A DNA stretch of 64,000 nucleotides from Primula veris. Lineage: Eukaryota; Streptophyta; Magnoliopsida; Ericales; Primulaceae. The stretch spans positions 18,093,992 to 18,157,991 of the forward strand of contig OY821746.1 of NCBI GenBank assembly GCA_963682055.1, written 5' to 3'. Both the position numbers and the translations under genes were made by a program. Under the pieces are notes generated by a model. That model did no database searches. It was not told the DNA's origin and saw nothing but the letters and a program-made list of their open reading frames with translations. Shown here one piece after another: positions 35,120-47,791 of this stretch (its first letter is position 1; each line of letters starts with the position of its first letter).

Positions 35120-38100
35120 TTTAATTCTATTTCTAATAAATATGCATATGGTACTTATAATTGTTACTCTAAGATTCAACGACATATATATTACAATTTC
35201 GGCTTCCACTCATACAAATTTTTTAATCCAACATCAACACATTGGGCCTGAATAGTAACAGAAATACATACAAGAAAACACCATCTGCAGAAAATGTAGA
35301 TTGTTGTTACAGTACTTGAACACCAGAGAGGTAAGTGTAAACCTCGTATTCAAAATGAAGAGTTTTAGACACTTAGTTATCTGTATCTTATGAGTTACCA
35401 GCTCCCAGGAAAAAAAGATTCAGTTACATAAGTTATGGAGGTAAAGATTTCTGTTGACTGCTTTGACAAAAATCTAGTCAACTCTTGCAGTTGGTATGGA
35501 CTAGATTGCTTCATATATCTTTCGAATTTCGGGTCTAAATGCAACTTAAAGTTGCTTTAACTACAAAATTCTGCAATTATTTCAAGTAGACTATCTTTAA
35601 CGCAGAATTGCTTAATCCTAGCCGATCTGACTTTATTCTTAAATTATAAAGAATCAGTTAAACCTTGGTTTTCCGAAACTTTAAGAGTCAATAAAATTAT
35701 CATTAGTCAACAACAAGTGATATGCACAATACAATTTCTAAATCGCAGAAAGCGATATGAATCTTTACGTCATGCCCATTTTTGGATCACTTGAACACCG
35801 TTCTGATGTCAATTTAAAATAACGGGATCATCAATAAGCTCGATTATGTGTAGTTTTGTCTTTTTGTTCATGGGATCTTTGGATGATTGATTTGCCTTTG
35901 CTAATCTTAGTTGTCCATTTTAAAGCCTCGCTTTGTGATACAGATGATGCAATGGCAATATTTGTGGCACTTCAATCGCCAGAAGTGGAAGTGATTGGAC
36001 TTACAACCATATACGGGAATGTATACACCACACTCGCCACTAGAAATGCTTTGCATTTGGTAATTTTTCCATTCCGTCAGTTTTTTTTTAACTGTGTTGT
36101 ACCTTTTCACTTAACTATATTAAGGCAATTGAAAGAAATTTAAAAGAGAGAAGTTTTCGATTTTCTTTGTACTAACAATGCATATTCTCACGGGTGAACC
36201 ATTTGCTTGATGGTTTATCATATGACATTGGTAAACTCTTGTCAAACTAATCTTTCTTCTCGTACACCTTGTAATAATTCATGTTATCTGTATTGCCTTA
36301 GCTAGTTTATGCGCTTATCTCTCATTTCCTATCTTACATCGTGTAGTTGGAAGTTGCAGGAAGAACTGATATCCCAGTCGCAGAAGGTTCTCATGTTACT
36401 ATCACTGTATGTAAATCCCTTATGATTCTTGATATTTGATCTTTTTATGTATTATTTTAACGTATCTTGTTTTTTTTTTTTGGAAGGTAAGAAATATATA
36501 TAAAACAGAAAATAGCCTTACTAGCCCAACATGCTAGCTAAGGGTGGAACTTAGTTCAGAATACATTACATAACAACAGAATAACAGAATAAGTACTAGA
36601 CAATGCACAAGGTCAAAACAAACATTCAGCCTGGAAATTGGTCCTTTGATTAATGCATAATACTTACAAACGGTTAAATTAAGACTTAAGAGTGGTTGCA
36701 TGTACAAGTTAGTCAATTGCAAAGCGAAAAGCTTCTAGTTGATCAAGATTTTTCTTCTCGCAAAACTCTGCAAATTTAGAAGTCCTTCTGAATACTCTTG
36801 TACATGACACATACAAGTTGCATAGAAGTAGGCATGATTTGTCAAATATGTGCTTGATAATGGTTGTGGTTTTAAAAGGAGCTATCTTGGAAAATCTTAT
36901 TTATCTATCAATTAAGAGGGGTGTTCCTTTAATTTTTTAGGCTTCCTAGTTTATATCCTTCATTGAAAATTACAATTAGAGAGACGAGATGAGATCCTAT
37001 TTTTAGAAACAGATTTCTTTAAACTTGCAGAGAGTGCATAATGGGTAAGCGAAACCTGTAAAATTTGTAAGAAAAGTACACTGTACGGAGAAAATACACC
37101 CCCCTACCTCTGTTTCCCCTCTCTCTCTCTCTCTCTTTCTCTTGATATGGCTGTTAGTGCTCATGCAAACTGAATGATAGACTACAAAAAACAACCACAA
37201 AATAATCTGAACTGTAGATCTTCTGCATATATTTACGTACTCATACCTGCACATGCTGACTTGAACTTTTGATCGTCATCTTATGTTGAGTTTAGAAAGC
37301 CACAAAACTCCGTATAGCTGATTTTGTTCATGGAACTGATGGACTTGGAAACCAAAACTTCCCTCCACCAAAAGGAAAACAAATTGAACAGTCAGCAGCT
37401 GAATTTCTTGTCGAGCAAGCCAATCTTTACCCTGGAGAAGTTACTGTCGTGGCTTTGGGACCTCTCACAAATATTGCATTGGTCAGGTTCTTGAAAATTT
37501 TCTGCCAAACTTGACTTAGAATTTTTCTGAACTACATATATATGTTCAGGGGTCTTTTGTTATTGCATTCTGCAGTTTCTAAAACTAAAAAAAATGTGTG
37601 TTTTGAGAAGATAGGGACTTGAAAATTGAAATCAAAAGGAATTGGATATTCGAATTTAAAGTAACCTTTATGGTGTTTGGTATAACCTCACTTGAGAACT
37701 ATAAGTGTCAAATTTTCAATGTACTGGGCACACGTGTCTTTAAATCTTGATGCTCTATACGATTGAAAGGCTTGTTTTTCTCTCTTTAAGCTACAAGCTG
37801 AGAATTTTGAGATTCAGAAGAAGAAGAAATCTATGTTTATCCAGCTTAATGCTTGTAGGTTATTCAGGCCGAAACCTAGAAAACCCAAACATTAAACTGG
37901 TTACCAAATACAGTCCAGATTTCTGCAAAAAGCTTAGCTTCTAAGGTGCAATCAACGCGGCCTGACTGCATGGGTTTATTATGATTACAAAAGGACCTCC
38001 ATGTGTTCACTTGTAACATAATTTCATAATCAATCACAATTCTCATTGATTTCAATTCTCTATTTCCAGGGGAGACTAAAAAGAGTCGTAATAATAGGTT

Positions 38101-40258
38101 TCTACATTTGGTGATACAGGCTATTGAACTTGATCATTCATTCCCCAAACATATAGGACAGATTGTGCTTCTTGGTGGTGCTTTTGCAGTTAATGGGAAT
38201 GTCAATCCTGCAGCAGAGGCTAATGTAAGTAGTCTTGACTGCTTATAACTTTCAGTCATTAATTTCCAATTATTGAAAGTAGTGAATGAGAATGATACCT
38301 GTTCTTAAGTTCGGGAATACTTAAAGAGTGTAGTAACCACTTTCATGTCTATGCATGTCACCATTAGAATTGTACGGTTTTTCTCCTTTAAGATTCCTCT
38401 TATTGCTAAGATCTTCCACTGAATGACAGATTTTCGGCGATCCAGAAGCTGCTGACACCGTGTTTACATGTGGAGCAGATGTCGTGGCTGTTGGGATTAA
38501 TGTAACTCATCAAGTTGTTTTGACAGGTATATTACTGAACTCAAATTATGTTCTAAGGGTTATATGGATCTTATGAGTTCAGAAGTTGTACATGATGCAA
38601 ATTTGCATAATAATTCATGAGCTGGAGACCTATAAAAGGGTAAACCTGTGCTAAAGCTCCTCTATGCACGGGTTCCGGAGAGGAGTCGGGCCACTTGGAC
38701 TTAATGTAGACAGCCTTCTCTGGCAGAAATGCAAAGAGGCTGCTTCCACGACTCAAACCCGTGACCTCCACATGGCAGCCACTTTACTGTATCCTTCTAA
38801 TCTATTAGGAGTAGAACTTCTGTTGTCACCGTATCCTTTTTTGTGATAGTTTTTAAAGTTATACTATGATTTCTTTCAGAGTTTTGTTATACGAACTGAC
38901 GAACTGTATTGGGTAAAAAGCTTTGGCTATTGGGAAACGGAAAAGATTACCCTTTAAAATCACAACTAAGTGGCCCATGTTCTGAGGCAAAACAAATTCT
39001 GCAATTTTTGTAACTATGAACCTTGAGTAATTAGTCATCAGACCTACCGAAGTCTATGTCAATTAACATTCAAATTACATTTTTTATTCATAACGAGGTA
39101 TTAAAATAATAATAATATTCACTTACAGTTTGGTTATGCAGACCTCTGTAATTTGGATATCTTTTGCAGTCATTTTGATCCCATTTTCATTTGTCTGAAT
39201 TTAGATTCTGATCGTGACAAGCTGACTCAGTCTAACGGAAGATTTTCCGAATACCTGTGCAAAATCTTAGAAGTGTACTTTTCATATCATCATGACGCTT
39301 ACAGCACTAGAGGTCATTTGTTAAATCCTATATAGTTAGATGCTCGGGTTGATTATTCCTTGATAAATGATGTTTTTTGTTGTTTGGTTTTGGATATGGT
39401 AGGTGTTTACCTGCATGATCCGACAGCCCTTCTTGCGGCTGTTGATCCTTCACTCATGACTTATACGGAAGGCGTTGTTAGAGTCCAGACAACAGGGATC
39501 ACAAGAGGCATCACTTTATTTTACAACAAACAAAAAAGGTAAATGTCAATTTGGTTGGTTTCGAACCTCTTTAGCTTAAATAACTCATTCCATTCCAAGA
39601 AAAATAGAACACATGGACCTGTTTGATTTGGGGTTATTTCATTCAATTCAAAGAAAAATAACTCATTCAATTCAAAGAAAAATAGAACACATGCCTGTTT
39701 GATTTGGGGTTATTTCATTTTTCAGAATTTTCAAGTGAAGTTATGTTTGACCATCTAAGTGGGTTTCTTTGGATGTGTGAGGATTTGGCAGTAAAAAGGA
39801 CAGAGGAGAATGTCTTTTTATACAATTGAACTGAAGTAAAATCTGAGGTCTGATGGAAATGTCCATCGTATTAACAAAAGGAATAGTATTAAACACTTTT
39901 AGTTGCCTTTTAAATTTATCACAAGGTTGAAAACTGAAAATTGTACCTATCAGATTGAATGATGTGGTATTTAAACGTGAAATAAGAATGCATGATGACA
40001 AAAGAAATGGAAGAAACTTTTGTGAATTTGTTTCTGTATGGATGTATAGCTTCTGTTGCTTCACCCTATTTTGCAGTTACAATTTCTCCTTATGGGGTCC
40101 CTATGTAACCTTTTTTTGTTCCACTTCACGTGATTGGTTTTCGTTGTAGGTTTGTAGAAGAAACTGATTGGTGTAATAAACCCTCAGTGAAGGTGGCTGT
40201 CACTGTGGACGCTCCCACCGTTGTCAAATTGGTACTAGATCGGCTCATGCTTTCGTAA
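34074..40258 (+). CDS. URH1: uridine/nucleoside hydrolase, 9 exons, 326 aa
   Basis: Coding exons: 34074-34137, 35944-36059, 36347-36406, 37296-37481, 38120-38224, 38430-38526, 39205-39312, 39403-39538, 40150-40258. All introns are GT..AG and phases join without a break (981 nt). The product is a cytosolic-type inosine-uridine nucleoside N-ribohydrolase, which splits uridine and related nucleosides to base and ribose in pyrimidine salvage and breakdown. The calcium and substrate motif DTDPGIDD (residues 16-23) spans the first intron. VHGTDGLGNQN follows at about 91, NGNVNPAAEANIFGDPEAAD near 167-186, and the catalytic-type HDPTALLAAVDP at 250. No signal peptide is present. Length is close to plant URH1 (about 330 residues) and every expected motif is intact. 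Intron 1 is long (1.8 kb). Intron 6 holds an Au-type SINE. URH1 is preferred over URH2 by overall motif wording; the paralogue is not excluded. Confidence 0.95.
35089..35116. repeat. (AT)n microsatellite in intron 1
   Basis: About a dozen AT units in the first intron of the nucleoside hydrolase gene. Confidence 0.85.
38632..38815 (-). mobile_element. Au-type tRNA-derived SINE in intron 6
   Basis: On the minus strand the piece carries a Pol III B-box-like GGTCACGGGTTTGAGTCGTG. It then has GGAAGCAGCCTCTTTGC, GGCCCGACTCCTCTCCGGAA and CCCGTGCATAGAGGAGCTTT, the characteristic body of the plant Au SINE family. It lies antisense inside an intron of the nucleoside hydrolase gene and does not touch its splice sites. 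Confidence 0.85.
39599..39722. repeat. local direct duplication in intron 8
   Basis: AAAAATAGAACACATG, CCTGTTTGATTTGGGG and TTATTTCATT occur in this order twice, about 80 bp apart. Confidence 0.75.
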
Positions 40259-41197
40259 TTTTATACTCTGTTGATTGATATTTGTGAAGTTATCTAGCAC
40301 TCATGAAAAGATGCAACTTTATGCTAGTCTCTTCATTTGTTTTCCTTTCCTTTCAACACTGTGTTAGTTTGGCTGATACAATTGTGCTCACAGTTGTATG
40401 TTTAAACAACTATGATGTATACCCCATTGCATTTTGTAAATTTTCACAATAAATTTGTGTTAAATTTTCAGCTTTTGGTTTTTTTTCTTATAGTAATGTG
40501 ATTTGAGTTTAACTTATGTAGTTTCTCTAAACTTTACTTCTTTAACCTACTACACGGTGACTGCATATCATCTGATAAAAATGCCCATGAGCACAATATA
40601 ACAAGCGATGTTCAAATTACGAACTTATCTGGTCAAACCAAATCAAGCCCGTAAACGTTTGGAAAATTTTCAATTTTGGCAGTTTTGTTTGACTTGCAAG
40701 TTTAACAAAATCGAGCAAGTTTTGGCTGGTAAAGAAATTGGAACATCTCTAATAAACTTTTGATCCAAACTTTTTTTCAATACGAAAGGTAATAAATATA
40801 CATATAAGTTATGTATGGAAGAGTTGATTATTAAAAAACAATGCATATCATTTATATAATTTCACGAGTCATTTAAACAACTCAAAAGCACAATTTACAC
40901 AAAAAAAACAACTCAAAAGCACCGAGATATGTTCACACGAAAGCATTAGGTGTTATTGTACGAAGCTGAAGTGACATTCGTAATATGAAAACTTAAAGTT
41001 ACTGTAATGTCATTAAATCAGAAGAAGATGGGATCATAAACTTTTCATTCAAAGACAATTGCAGGCACATGATCTTTTTTCAAATAAATTGCAATTAGGT
41101 AGCGAATTATCACTAATAAAAATAAGCATCTAACATTTCTTCTAAGTTAACAGAATATCAATAATATATCGATTACGACTTTGCTTTATAAATGAGT
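40259..41197 (+). other. 3' flank of the nucleoside hydrolase gene
   Basis: The start of this stretch is the 3' untranslated region; an AATAAA-type signal lies near 40449. No further gene is seen. A small duplication of AACTCAAAAGCAC occurs at about 40878 and 40909. Confidence 0.5.
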
Positions 41198-41732
41198 TGT
41201 TGGGTACGTTGTAAATAAACACAATAATTTCTACGGAAAAGAAATGGACAAATAAACAGAAAATGGTTTCCTCAAATATATAAATATCAATTACAAGATT
41301 TAACATAAAATAATGTAAATGATACCGAAATGGACTAAAGTCCGAGACGAGGTAACTGCAAGCAGTTTCCCTTAAACGATATTTGTCCCGCCACCTCTGC
41401 TTCTGGCTACATGGGGCACTTCGTTCCCAAGGTACAACGTCTATCGCATGTGACTCGGCGGAAACGGCACCGAGCCACGGTCGGGCCGTTGGTGGTGCGG
41501 TACTCTCTCTCTATATGTATGCATGTGTATGTGTGAAAATGTGTATGGCATGTATGTTATGTTTTTCCATGGAAAAGTCCTTAAAACAAAATGGACAAAG
41601 ACCATAGTTTTAAGCATGCAAATTTTGTAACTCCTTTTACAAATAACTACACTCATTAAAAGGGGAAATAAAGCTTATTAGTAACCACTAATTAAAAGCA
41701 TTCACTTCATGAAAATTACTAATTTTCCAACA
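41198..41732 (-). repeat. 3' LTR of element C
   Basis: 535 bp, identical to 47257-47791. Frames on both strands inside it (for example 41383-41607) are chance and recur identically in the other LTR. On the minus strand a TATA-like CATACATATAGAG lies about mid-LTR. Confidence 0.93.
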
Positions 41733-41748
41733 ATCCCCCACATGAATG
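41733..41748 (-). other. polypurine tract of element C
   Basis: The minus strand reads CATGTGGGGGAT directly before TGTTGG of the LTR, as in other plant copia elements. Confidence 0.8.
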
Positions 41749-42450
41749 TGATTAAAACATGCAATGTGCAACTAAATGCAATCGAGAGAACCACGAGAAT
41801 TCACTGCATAAGGACAGGTAGCGCGCGTCTTGAACCTGCCATAGTGATGTAAAATCTGATATGCTACTATTGGGTAGCCTTAAAGCCTTGAACCCTTTAG
41901 TGTTTGTGCATACCAGGGTAATACTCACACAGTGTCCTCTCTACACCACTTACTAAGCCCTTTGGTTGTTGTCCATATTTGGCTCTGGACTGCCTTGGCA
42001 AATTCAACCGAGTGCTCTAGTGATTTAGCCCTAGATCATCACATAGTATCGGCCATACACACTCGTTATAGGTGATTTTCAAGTCAAGGGTGTCCTGACT
42101 CACCCCACTCGACCTTCGAGATACTTGATTCATTAAGAGCCTCATGCTCACCCTTAAAATGGTACAGGTCTATCACTCTTTCATCATAGAAATGGGCTGA
42201 GAACTTATGTTCTCGAGTGCTTTGTTCGGTTACCCGCACAATTCAGTTTTCCATTGAACCCGAGACTGAAGTTTCCAGTTCAGGTTGGGTTACCTATGCG
42301 AAGGTTTCCAATTTATTGGGCTTCAAACCCCATTTCCCTCGATGATGCTCCAACTCCTCCACGAGTCAAGCATTTTGTATATGGATCCGCATTATTATCC
42401 TTAGACCTTGCAAAGTCTATGGATACCACAATTTTTGCTAGCAATTCCTC

Positions 42451-42639
42451 TTACGGATTTGTGTCTCCGACGAATATGTCATGACTTTGTCGGGACTTTC
42501 CATTATACAAATTATTCTGATCCCGTTTAATAACTGACTGACTGCAGCAGTACATGTTTATTGCGAGAACAGATTTTGGCCACTTGGAATACCTTCCAAG
42601 ACTTCTCAGCCAATCTGCCTCTTCTGTAGCTTGATTCAA
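42451..42639 (-). pseudogene. copia RNase H remnant of element C
   Basis: The frame contains ATEEADWLRSL, WPKSVLAINMYCCSQSVI and NNLYNGKSRQ, matching the copia RNase H order AEEAEWLR..L, WPKPV..I..HCDSQAAI, YNGKSRH. The aspartate of the DSQ motif is changed to cysteine-serine-glutamine, and the frame ends early, so it is inactive. Confidence 0.85.
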
Positions 42640-42939
42640 CGTTATGAATTCTAACTCTACAGTTTTTCCAACTATGCAGGTCTATTTTACAGACCTCCAT
42701 AAGACTGCAACCTCTTTAAGTACAAACATATCCACTAATGGACCTTGTACTGTTAAAGTTCGAGATACACTTGGTATCTAAATACCCTCCAAACATTTTG
42801 GACATCTCGTATAATGCAGTTCATGATTGGCAGTATACCTCATGTATCTGAGAAGCCTCATTGGCAGACCTACTGAGTCTGCTCACTGAGTTGGCTATAA
42901 TTGGTCTAGTATAGTTCTTGACGCACAAGAGACTACCTA

Positions 42940-43005
42940 TGATAAGTTAGGTGTTTGTTTTAGTCCATATAACGACTTAACAAGTTTTCGCACCTTAGCT
43001 TACTT
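42940..43005 (-). pseudogene. copia reverse transcriptase fragment of element C
   Basis: The minus strand encodes KVRKLVKSLYGLKQTP, the copia RT signature K..KSLYGLKQ.P. It is followed at once by sequence that no longer matches. The distance to the RNase H remnant is shorter than normal, so most of the RT palm has been lost. Confidence 0.75.
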
Positions 43006-43009
43006 TACA

Positions 43010-45400
43010 CGGAACCACGACTCAATGGGTTGTTCCTAATTCTCTAGATCTCCATTTATAAAACACATGTTTTCATTAATTAATGATGCGTCCCTTTTTA
43101 TAGAGATTAGAGTATAGACATTAAAATTATCAAAACCGTCAGTTTACTTAAAGTAATTGACTTTATTTCTCACGTGCCTATCAACCTCATTGTTGATGGC
43201 ATCTTCCCATCTACACATTATATGGAAAACATTGATTATTTCAATGTCGTCGATTCACCTTCACTCATGAAGGTCAAGGGACAAAGGAAGATTCATTCCT
43301 TACCCTTTTACCATACCGAGTCACTTCATCTTCCTTACAAGATTCACTTTCCCCATTTTTCCAGCACCGTTTGAGTGTTCACTTGTCTTGGGTAGCGTAA
43401 TGCTTTGAACCCTCAACGTATTGATCACACTCGCCAGGCGTTAGAGGTTTTGCGGGAAAGCTTCTCTTTTAGAAAATATGCTTCTCGGACATAGAACTCT
43501 ATATGCACCTTAAAGTCATCTGACTTATGCACTAGAAACCGATCAGCACTATATTTTGTGCTTATCTGATGAACACACATTCTACCATTTTTGATCCTAT
43601 CCAAGTCCTTCAAGGAATAAGATTGAGATCTTTCTTAGGTAGCACCAAACTTTCACGAACTTATAGTCAGGCACCATGCCTTCTATAATTCTAACTGTTT
43701 GGTCCAACTTCCTAAGCGGTAGTTTGTTCAACACATACCTTGCGGAAAGCTCACTTCCCGCACAAATTCAGAGTTTAACCCTGAACTTATCAACATGACA
43801 TTCCAACCATACAATTGTGCGAACGGTGTCTCATGTTCACCATTTCAATCACACTGATCATGTATATGTGAATATACCATTTCAGAACTAGTTAGACAAT
43901 ATCTAACACTTCCAAAAATAGTCTATCATTTAATGATTAACACTTAATCATTGGATTAAAATTGGTAGATTAACAAAACAGAACACCCATGATTAAACAT
44001 GTTTTCTGACAAGCCTTAATCCTCAACAATAGAATTCACGCATTCATTCTTACTTGAATGAATATCTCGACTGATTTATCTTTACTTCTCATCAAGTAGA
44101 CGTATCAGTGTTTAATATATATCCATCAATAAATTGAGGAAATATCTTTTATGCACTCATCTCAAATGCATCGAACCATTTGGTTATGTACTCTGTTCGA
44201 AAATTTCGAACTGAAGACTTAGCAATACATTGCTTCAAACACAAACTCATATTTGTGTTTCAATTTAAATAATAGATTTAGAAAAATAAAACATTTAAAC
44301 TTTTATATTTTCATCACCTACTATATCATGTCAAATCAGTGACTTGGTTGAATAATTCAACATGTCATTATTGACCACAAGAGTATCGACTAAAATGCTC
44401 ATTTTGAACAAATAGTCACTCATGTATTGCCACAAACAAGCAAGCTTATCACAATTTGATCCTAGTGTTTTGGCTACCGAAAGGCTACTGCCCTTTAGGT
44501 TTCAAAACCACAAGTCATGATTCAGATATGTATGCTTGCACTTGTTAGTGGATGTCCAAACGTTTAAAATGTTTCCACACATTAACGCCCCCACAGTTCG
44601 TGCATTCCCTTTGTCCTCACTCAGAACATGCACACTGTTATAGAGAAACTTAATCGATTTCAATGTGGTAAATGAAACGATATCATTTATTTCAGACGTT
44701 TTAAGTCCATACCACTGAACCGTTAGGTTTTCTCCCACTCGCCCGTAGGCGCTTTTGGGTACGTTTAGATTCTCGATCTACATGATCGACGGGCTACCCC
44801 CACATTTGTGGGACCCTCGGGGTTCTCCCCCAATAATAGTAATATAATATTACTAAATCATTATTCTCAATAATAGCAAGCTCAACATATTCACAATATG
44901 TTTTACTAACAAATTAATAAGATGTTAATTTCAACAAATTATTAAATGTTTTTCCAACAAATAAATAGGATGTTAATTTCAACAAATTATTAAATGTTCT
45001 TTCAGCAAATTAATAAGATAATATTTCAACAAATAATAAATTAGCCGATATTTGTTTATTATTAAAATAAAGCTCAACGGCCATTTATAATTTGTTTAAT
45101 CATCAAATTATTTGCTCTTGGATGAACAAAGTTTGTTATTAAATAACCTTTCATCCAAATATGTAACCGACTCGTCAATGCAATTCATAGGTAGCTAATA
45201 AAGCTTTTCATAAATGCCAACAACGACTGTTGTTACAATAATTTATAACTATCCAAATTAAATTGTGATTGATCACAATTAATAAGAAGTTATAAATAAT
45301 CGTCATTAATCTCATTAATGATCACCGTTACAAATTTTGTAACCCTCCAAATTAAATTGCAATAAATCACAATTAATAAGGATATCACCCATTATCTCAC
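43010..45400 (-). pseudogene. decayed polyprotein region of element C
   Basis: About 2.4 kb that should hold zinc knuckle, protease and integrase. Short minus-strand frames (43425-43613, 44502-44738) lie in the right order but show no motif I can assign with confidence. Stops and indels are frequent. Confidence 0.4.
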
Positions 45401-47240
45401 CACATTAGTGTATTCAATAATGGTGATTTCGAATTTGTAACCTCCGTCATTAATATGCACTCATGCAAACTTAATAGGAGTTACACCGGCACCCACAATG
45501 TTCTGGTCAGTTCCAGCACCCACTGTGTTCCGGACATTTCCCGCAGGAAACTGTTTGTTATCTCAAATAACAAACACGCACAATCTAATTTCGAAAAATG
45601 AAACTAAAACTCCTCCTTCGCAAACACCAAATTTCTATAACCACGCATGGTTTCAAGAAACTGATTTTGCAAGAGTATTCTAGTTCATTCCCGAAAAAGA
45701 TTATCAAATTCTGAAAGATTTATTCAATCGTAAAAAACAGATAAATCTGATTTTACACAGAACAATCTTAGAATTCAACCAGTTCTGTCGTAAGCCCCAA
45801 ATTCTGAAAATCAGAAAATGGTTTTACAAGAACTATTTCGAAACCAGTTCTGTCGTAATCCCCAATTTAATGGCTTTTACTAGAACTGTTTCGAATAACT
45901 TTGGTTTCACAAACCAAAATTTGATTTCAGAAACACACAATACCACAATAATACTTTGTAGCCAATAAGCTCATACGTTTCGTACCAAAAACAGTGGTTC
46001 TTATAATTTCCTTCCATTACACAAGAATATATAACATGTATATAAACAATTAAAGGAAATCAGGTATAACACCCACATAGTGAAACTGCAACTTTCAAGT
46101 TACATATTACACCCATTAATATACCACATAATATAATTATGTATAATATCACACGACACATGGTACTAAACCAGTCTTGCTACATGCAATTCATGTTTAT
46201 ACACTAAAACAATTGCAAACCAATAATTCAACACAATCAAATACAGGTCACTGACTGCTAGTTTTATTTTGAATTACTGTTCTTAAACATGCTACTAGAA
46301 AATTGTCAACACCCATTTATGTATTAAAATGTGGCCTTCTAGACACACTTATTACAGCAGTAAGATTGCTACAAAGCAATTACTAATGTCAAAAGAGAAA
46401 AATCTTTCAACTCATGCAAGGAGTCATGTACAGAATTTAGTACAATATTTTGTAGCCCAAAGGTTTAACAAGTACAAATACATGTCATTTTACTACACAA
46501 GTAACACATGCATTTACCATCCAATGCCAAACAAATCCATTTAGAATAGTAATCATAAACATAATTACCTAATCTCAAAAATCAATTCTGTCAACCAAAC
46601 ATGGACACTCAACATTACTATAGCAACATGCATACAAGACTACATATCCATTGACACATGCACATGACTTTACTAGCTACAAAAATTAGTCCATAGTTGA
46701 CTGCAAACAACCAATACCAGTATAACTACGGATGAAAGCTAAAATCCAATTTTAACTAATAACGTAGAAAACCCCTGTATGTCAGAACATGCCAATAACG
46801 AAATATTAACAAAATGAATACAAATATTAACACATGTTACCACCAAAAACATCACTAAATATGCTTGTACACAAATATACATAAAAATGCATACACACTA
46901 CACATAAGAGATGGTTTAAAAACCGGAAACAAGGATATTCACATAACCCAAAAAAAATGAATTATCAAACGAAAAACGCTTTCGACAATTCAATCGGAAA
47001 TACCAATTTCTTAAAACCAAGGTTTGTCATAAAATGATTTTCCAAAGAATTTATCAAAAAACCATGCATCAAAATAAAAATATGATATAGCAATCCGAAA
47101 CCATTACAACCATAAACATCAAATTCCCGAAATCGAAGATTAAGAGAAAATGATTTTACTAAGAACGATTACGGAGAAAGAAATAATTTTCTGTAAATCC
47201 ATACACCGAAATTATTGTATTACCGTACCAAACATAAAAA
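45400..47240 (-). other. gag start remnant and long leader of element C
   Basis: Around 45400-45600 the minus strand reads a gag N-terminus-like stretch (FPAGNVRNTVGAGTDQNIVG) that is soon broken. From there to 47240 is a leader of about 1.6 kb without coding potential. Confidence 0.45.
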
Positions 47241-47254
47241 AAATATCGTTTAAG
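47241..47254 (-). other. primer-site position with LTR-complementary 14-mer
   Basis: Two bases inside the 5' LTR, the minus strand reads CTTAAACGATATTT. The same LTR contains the exact complement (minus strand AAATATCGTTTAAG at 47430-47443; also 41371-41384). The site lacks the TGG with which a normal tRNA primer site begins. Confidence 0.7.
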
Positions 47255-47256
47255 AT

Positions 47257-47791
47257 TGTTGGGTACGTTGTAAATAAACACAATAATTTCTACGGAAAAG
47301 AAATGGACAAATAAACAGAAAATGGTTTCCTCAAATATATAAATATCAATTACAAGATTTAACATAAAATAATGTAAATGATACCGAAATGGACTAAAGT
47401 CCGAGACGAGGTAACTGCAAGCAGTTTCCCTTAAACGATATTTGTCCCGCCACCTCTGCTTCTGGCTACATGGGGCACTTCGTTCCCAAGGTACAACGTC
47501 TATCGCATGTGACTCGGCGGAAACGGCACCGAGCCACGGTCGGGCCGTTGGTGGTGCGGTACTCTCTCTCTATATGTATGCATGTGTATGTGTGAAAATG
47601 TGTATGGCATGTATGTTATGTTTTTCCATGGAAAAGTCCTTAAAACAAAATGGACAAAGACCATAGTTTTAAGCATGCAAATTTTGTAACTCCTTTTACA
47701 AATAACTACACTCATTAAAAGGGGAAATAAAGCTTATTAGTAACCACTAATTAAAAGCATTCACTTCATGAAAATTACTAATTTTCCAACA
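47257..47791 (-). repeat. 5' LTR of element C
   Basis: 535 bp, identical to 41198-41732. It would act as the promoter; the TATA-like box lies near 47571-47583 on the minus strand. Confidence 0.93.

Larger units (their letters stand above)
41198..47791 (-). mobile_element. recent Ty1-copia insertion with ruined coding region (element C)
   Basis: Two 535-bp LTRs (TG...CA) read as identical by eye. They enclose 5.5 kb, with a polypurine tract (GTGGGGGAT on the minus strand) against the left LTR. Remnants read right to left: a gag N-terminal-like piece near 45400-45600, an RT piece with KLVKSLYGLKQ near 42950-43000, and an RNase H piece at 42451-42639. No frame exceeds 80 codons. The five bases next to the LTRs are TGAGT (41193-41197) and TTAGT (47792-47796), one mismatch. 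No Met-tRNA-type TGGTATCAGAG site follows the 5' LTR. The bases there are the complement of a piece of the LTR. Identical LTRs with a dead interior imply recent movement using enzymes from elsewhere. Confidence 0.92.

Noticed and set aside
41383..41607. 74-codon frame, repeated identically at 47442-47666
   Set aside because: It lies inside the LTRs of element C, so the repetition reflects LTR identity and not a conserved gene.
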